From the NCBI RefSeq assembly GCF_000741695.1, contig NZ_JGZK01000005.1:124001-188000 (forward strand): 64,000 bases of DNA, given 5' to 3'. The stretch's first letter is position 1. Each line of letters begins with the position of its first letter. The notes under the pieces were generated by a model. The model ran no database searches, was not told the origin of the DNA, and saw only the letters and a program-made list of their open reading frames with translations. This document shows positions 61,989 through 64,000 of this stretch, one piece after another. Source of the DNA: Bifidobacterium reuteri DSM 23975. GTDB taxonomy: Bacteria > Actinomycetota > Actinomycetes > Actinomycetales > Bifidobacteriaceae. The position numbers were made by a program, and so were the translations under genes.

Positions 61989-64000
61989 ATGTCCTTACGT
62001 GACGCCCAACTGGCCACCTTGCACGCGGCCGGCAAGGACTTCGATTACTACAACATCGCCAATCTCGATGGCATCGACCACTTGCCGTACTCGCTGAAGG
62101 TGCTGGTCGAGAACCTCGTGCGCAACATCGACGGCGCCAACATCACCGACGAGCACGTCAAGGCCCTGCTCGATTGGGACCCCGACGCACAGCCCAGCCA
62201 CGAGATCCAGTTCACCCCGAGCCGCGTGGTCATGCAGGACTTCACCGGCGTGCCGTGCATCGTGGACCTTGCCACCATGCGCGACGCGGTCAAGGACCTC
62301 GGCGGCGACCCGGAGGTCATCAACCCCCAGGTCCAGTCGGACATGGTCATCGACCACTCCGTGCAGATCGACAAGTACGGCATCGCCGACGCGGTCGAGC
62401 AGAACATGGACATCGAATACCAGCGCAACGGCGAACGCTACCAGTTCCTGCGCTGGGGGCAGCAGGCGTTCCGCAACTTCCGTGTCGTGCCGCCGGGAAC
62501 CGGCATCATCCACCAGGTCAACATCGAATACCTGGCCAAGGTCATCATGACCAAGAGCGCCGAGGCATCCGGTCTGAACGATGGCCGCGATCTCGCCTAC
62601 CTCGACTCCTGCGTCGGCACCGACTCGCACACCACCACCGAAAACGGCCTCGGCGTGCTCGGCTGGGGCGTGGGCGGCATCGAGGCCGAGGCCGCCATGC
62701 TCGGCCAGCCCATCTCCATGCTCGTGCCGCGCGTCGTGGGCTTCAAGCTCACCGGCTCCATCCCCGAGGGCGTCACCGCCACCGATGTGGTGCTGACCAT
62801 CACCGACATGCTGCGCAAGCACGGCGTGGTTGGCAAGTTCGTGGAGTTCTACGGCGAGGGCATCGCTTCCGTGCCGCTGGCGAACCGCGCCACCATCGGC
62901 AACATGAGCCCGGAGTTCGGCTCCACCTGTGGCATCTTCCCGATTGACGACGTCACGCTCGACTACCTGCGCCTGACCGGCCGCTCGGACGAGCAGGTCG
63001 CGCTCGTCGAGGCGTACGCCAAGGCCAACAAGCTGTGGGGCGACGCCAACGATCCGGACTACGTCGAACCGAAGTACTCCGAATACATGGAGCTGGACCT
63101 CGGCACCGTGGTGCCGTCCATCGCCGGCCCGAAGCGTCCGCAGGACCGCATCACGCTCGCCACGGCCAAGTCCACGTTCGAGGACACGCTGCCCGCGTAC
63201 GAGACCGAGAAGACCGCCCACGAGCCGATCGCCGTCTCCACCGACTTCCGCGGCGATTTCGACATCACCAACGGCGACGTGGCCATCGCCTCGATCACCT
63301 CCTGCACCAACACTTCCAACCCGTCCGTCATGGTGGCCGCCGGCCTGATTGCCCGCAACGCGCACGCGCTGGGACTCAAGCCCAAGCCGTGGGTCAAGAC
63401 CTCGCTCGCCCCCGGCTCCCAGGTGGTGGCCGACTACCTCAAGGCCGCCGGACTGCAGGACGACCTCGACGCGCTCGGCTACGAGCTCGTCGGTTTCGGC
63501 TGCGCCACCTGCATCGGCAACTCCGGCCCGCTGCTGCCAGAGATCTCCGAGGCCATCAACGCCAACGACCTGACCGTCACCGCAGTGCTCTCGGGCAACC
63601 GCAACTTTGAGGGACGCATCAGCCCGGACGTCAAGATGAACTACCTCGCATCGCCGCCGCTCGTGATCGCCTACGCGCTCGCCGGCACGATGGACTTCGA
63701 CTTCGAGACCCAGCCGCTCGGCGTTGACAAGAACGGCAATGACATCTATCTCAAGGACATCTGGCCTACCAACGAAGAGGTGGCCGCCGTGGTGAACGGC
63801 ACGGTCAGCCGCGAGATGTTCCTCAAGGACTACGCCTCCGTGTTCGACGGTGACCGCCGCTGGAAGGGCCTCGACGTGCCCGAAGGCGAGCTGTTCCAAT
63901 GGGACCCGAAGTCCACCTATGTACGCAAGCAGACGTTCTTCGATGGCATGAAGGCCGTGCCGGACCCGGTTGAGGACATCCACGGTGCCCGCGTGCTCGC
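61989..64000 (+). CDS. acnA: Aconitate hydratase (cut by window end)
   Basis: Open from ATG 61989 (GAGGAAG upstream) to the end of the window, 670 codons of an expected near 900. It is the AcnA type: [46 protein letters not shown], and the iron-sulfur cysteines in [13 protein letters not shown] and [14 protein letters not shown], then [12 protein letters not shown]. It interconverts citrate and isocitrate; in bifidobacteria, which lack a complete TCA cycle, this serves the route to 2-oxoglutarate and glutamate. The swivelling C-terminal domain lies beyond the window. Confidence 0.95.
   Translation, partial: MSLRDAQLATLHAAGKDFDYYNIANLDGIDHLPYSLKVLVENLVRNIDGANITDEHVKALLDWDPDAQPSHEIQFTPSRVVMQDFTGVPCIVDLATMRDAVKDLGGDPEVINPQVQSDMVIDHSVQIDKYGIADAVEQNMDIEYQRNGERYQFLRWGQQAFRNFRVVPPGTGIIHQVNIEYLAKVIMTKSAEASGLNDGRDLAYLDSCVGTDSHTTTENGLGVLGWGVGGIEAEAAMLGQPISMLVPRVVGFKLTGSIPEGVTATDVVLTITDMLRKHGVVGKFVEFYGEGIASVPLANRATIGNMSPEFGSTCGIFPIDDVTLDYLRLTGRSDEQVALVEAYAKANKLWGDANDPDYVEPKYSEYMELDLGTVVPSIAGPKRPQDRITLATAKSTFEDTLPAYETEKTAHEPIAVSTDFRGDFDITNGDVAIASITSCTNTSNPSVMVAAGLIARNAHALGLKPKPWVKTSLAPGSQVVADYLKAAGLQDDLDALGYELVGFGCATCIGNSGPLLPEISEAINANDLTVTAVLSGNRNFEGRISPDVKMNYLASPPLVIAYALAGTMDFDFETQPLGVDKNGNDIYLKDIWPTNEEVAAVVNGTVSREMFLKDYASVFDGDRRWKGLDVPEGELFQWDPKSTYVRKQTFFDGMKAVPDPVEDIHGARVL

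Noticed and set aside
61995..63983. 662-residue minus-strand ORF at the right end
   Set aside because: It is the antisense of aconitase, whose motifs are complete on the plus strand.

Overview
The window reads as a stretch of a Bifidobacterium chromosome, most like the B. longum/B. breve group. The species call is inference: DNA is GC-rich, codon use is uniform, and the gene neighbourhoods are actinobacterial (xerD-parA-scpA-scpB, DUF3710-DUF3159-TRAM methyltransferase, the 24-residue ribosomal protein bL37). No rRNA, tRNA, prophage, CRISPR array or complete insertion sequence was found. Gene density is high and almost all genes are housekeeping; the unusual material sits in the intergenic spaces.

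Layout. 1-3.1 kb: amino-sugar catabolism (end of a ROK kinase, ROK repressor, nagA). 3.1-8.4 kb: Nudix hydrolase, aminopeptidase P, TrkH-type K+ channel, an AbiEi-like/DUF559-like orphan. 8.4-9.5 kb: repeat-rich non-coding DNA. 9.5-14.8 kb: folC and smc. 14.9-18.6 kb: cell-wall block on the minus strand (two FemAB/MurM-like transferases, one frameshifted, and a MurE ligase). 18.7-20.1 kb: ECF sigma factor with a Cys-rich partner, and bL37. 20.2-28.1 kb: two aldose-1-epimerase-like paralogues, ispH, ybaK, gap, thiamine pyrophosphokinase, a membrane-anchored spermidine-synthase-like protein. 28.1-29.7 kb: a 52-bp mosaic tandem array and a 15-bp tandem array. 29.7-34.7 kb: infC-rpmI-rplT, then xerD-parA-scpA-scpB. 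34.7-37.9 kb: NrtR-like regulator, NCS1 transporter and isochorismatase-fold hydrolase. 38.1-42.8 kb: typA, a frameshifted membrane protein, pheA-tyrA. 42.9-48.1 kb: a small conserved protein, a MacB/FtsX-type ABC exporter, xerC-like recombinase. 48.4-54.4 kb: oligopeptide ABC importer oppA-oppB-oppC-oppDF. 54.5-64 kb: exonuclease III, DUF3710, DUF3159, TRAM RNA methyltransferase, a truncated binding-protein-like lipoprotein, a P-type ATPase and the start of aconitase.

The most noteworthy signals are: (1) a family of about 75-bp intergenic elements made of two hairpins whose stems covary between copies while the flanking boxes stay constant, several copies sitting next to duplicated gene ends; (2) a 17-unit, 52-bp-period mosaic tandem array upstream of the infC operon; (3) a duplicated gene start that creates a 49-codon upstream ORF ending one base before the Nudix start codon; (4) three frame disruptions in otherwise conserved genes, one of them in a G7 run of a cell-wall gene; (5) a perfect palindrome in front of the NrtR-like gene that probably marks an NAD-responsive operon. 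All assignments rest on reading motifs and gene order by eye; no database search was possible.
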